From: Blastococcus sp. TF02A-26
Lineage (GTDB): Bacteria; Actinomycetota; Actinomycetes; Mycobacteriales; Geodermatophilaceae
Assembly (NCBI RefSeq): GCF_003319125.1
Contig: NZ_QOHG01000005.1
Coordinates: 186,001 to 250,000, forward strand
DNA length: 64,000 nucleotides
Reading direction: 5' to 3'
The notes beneath the pieces were generated by a model. The model worked only from the letters and a program-made list of their open reading frames with translations. It had not been told where the DNA came from and made no database searches. A program made the position numbers and the translations under genes. Shown in pieces: positions 63,634 through 64,000 of this stretch (within the stretch, counting starts at the first letter, position 1; each line of letters begins with the position of its first letter).

Positions 63634-64000
63634 CCGTGGAGCACGACCTCTCCGCCCGCCTGTCCGCCCTCGCCGACGACCTGACGTGGGCCGACCCCAC
63701 GGTCTCCCCCGAGGCCGTGATCACCCGGCACCGCCGGCAGCGCCGCGCCCGCGCGGGGCTGGTCGCCGCCGCGGCCGCCGTGGTGGCCGTCGTCGTCGCC
63801 GTGCCGACGGCGATCGGCTCGCTCTCCGCCGAGCCCGGCGAGGCCGCGGGTCCAGGCGGGACGACGGCGCCGGCCACCACGGACGCCGAGGCAGTCGCCA
63901 CGGAGGAGGCACGGGCGGCCGCCGCCGAGGCGTCCGCAGCGGCCGATGCGCGAGCCGAGGCCGAGGCCGCCGAGTTCGCAGCCTTCGGGGCCCAGGTCGG
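63630..64000 (+). CDS. Membrane-anchored probable sigma-factor partner (partial)
   Basis: The visible 123 codons start VTVEHDLSARLSALADDLTWADPTVSPEAVI, a short cytosolic region, then a basic stretch RHRRQRRARAG and a membrane helix of about 20 residues (LVAAAAAVVAVVVAVPTAIG), followed by an Ala/Glu-rich extracytoplasmic stalk. It continues beyond the window. GTG overlaps the sigma stop (GTGA) and has GAGGAGG upstream, so it is coupled to the sigma gene. The same cytosolic-TM module occurs inside the fusion protein upstream. No ZAS zinc motif is visible, so an anti-sigma role is inferred from context only. Confidence 0.85.
   Translation, partial: MTVEHDLSARLSALADDLTWADPTVSPEAVITRHRRQRRARAGLVAAAAAVVAVVVAVPTAIGSLSAEPGEAAGPGGTTAPATTDAEAVATEEARAAAAEASAAADARAEAEAAEFAAFGAQV

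Overview
The window is about 72-75% GC by eye, with frequent GTG starts, short gaps and many start codons that have a TANNNT -10 box only 6-8 bp upstream (leaderless type). It encodes actinobacterial markers: a proteasome activator (Bpa) with a C-terminal GQYL, GuaB1, a FolP2-type DHPS paralogue, a SigE-family sigma factor, a LAxTG sortase substrate and an HMw FabG. Together with a methyl-accepting chemotaxis protein, many GAF/PAS/GGDEF proteins and a SpoIIE phosphatase, this suggests a motile, stress-adapted actinomycete, most likely Geodermatophilaceae (Blastococcus, Geodermatophilus or Modestobacter type). That family assignment is inference. I see no rRNA, tRNA, IS element, prophage or CRISPR array, and no gene-free gap longer than about 220 bp.

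Layout. 1-8.8 kb: fatty-acid oxidation island. A minus-strand operon (thiolase, FabG4-like reductase, MaoC/HtdX-like hydratase, acyl-CoA dehydrogenase) lies divergent to a TetR regulator, an acyl-CoA oxidase and a saccharopine-dehydrogenase-like reductase, with a palindromic operator between them. 8.9-13.1 kb: SpoIIE phosphatase with GAF/PAS sensors, divergent to an EAL protein, then a DUF1059 protein. 13.2-24.1 kb: aldo/keto reductase, HU, serine hydrolase, MaoC hydratase, FolP2, thioesterase, acyl-CoA ligase, AraC regulator, NAD-binding protein, quinone oxidoreductase, class V aminotransferase and Bpa. The last three match the M. tuberculosis Rv3777-Rv3778c-Rv3780 order. 24.3-36.1 kb: AbiEi-like/nuclease fusion, MCP, serS with two HAD phosphatases, guaB1, a zincin, a GroES-like protein, MarR/MMPL pair and pheA.

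36.2-45.8 kb: signalling cluster of four diguanylate cyclases. The first two are an overlapping pair with TPR-like sensor regions, and the second carries a C-terminal LarB-like domain in which the three expected catalytic positions are replaced. An MFS exporter and a GDT1-type Mn exporter behind a yybP-ykoY riboswitch lie between the two pairs. 45.8-57.8 kb: NmrA/MarR pair, TipA-like MerR, methyltransferase, glpD divergent from an AGPS-like flavoprotein with starts 15 bp apart, a large BTAD/AAA regulator, an SDR and arginine deiminase. 57.9-64 kb: sortase substrate, SEC-C protein divergent from a P450, a YqeB-like membrane protein, and a sigma/membrane-protein fusion immediately upstream of the same two modules as separate genes.

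Recurring architecture: two families of intergenic hairpin repeats, long perfect stems between convergent genes, five convergent gene pairs whose stop codons overlap by 4 bp (four as CTAG), and many leaderless-type promoters, sometimes overlapping the previous gene's stop codon or an operator.
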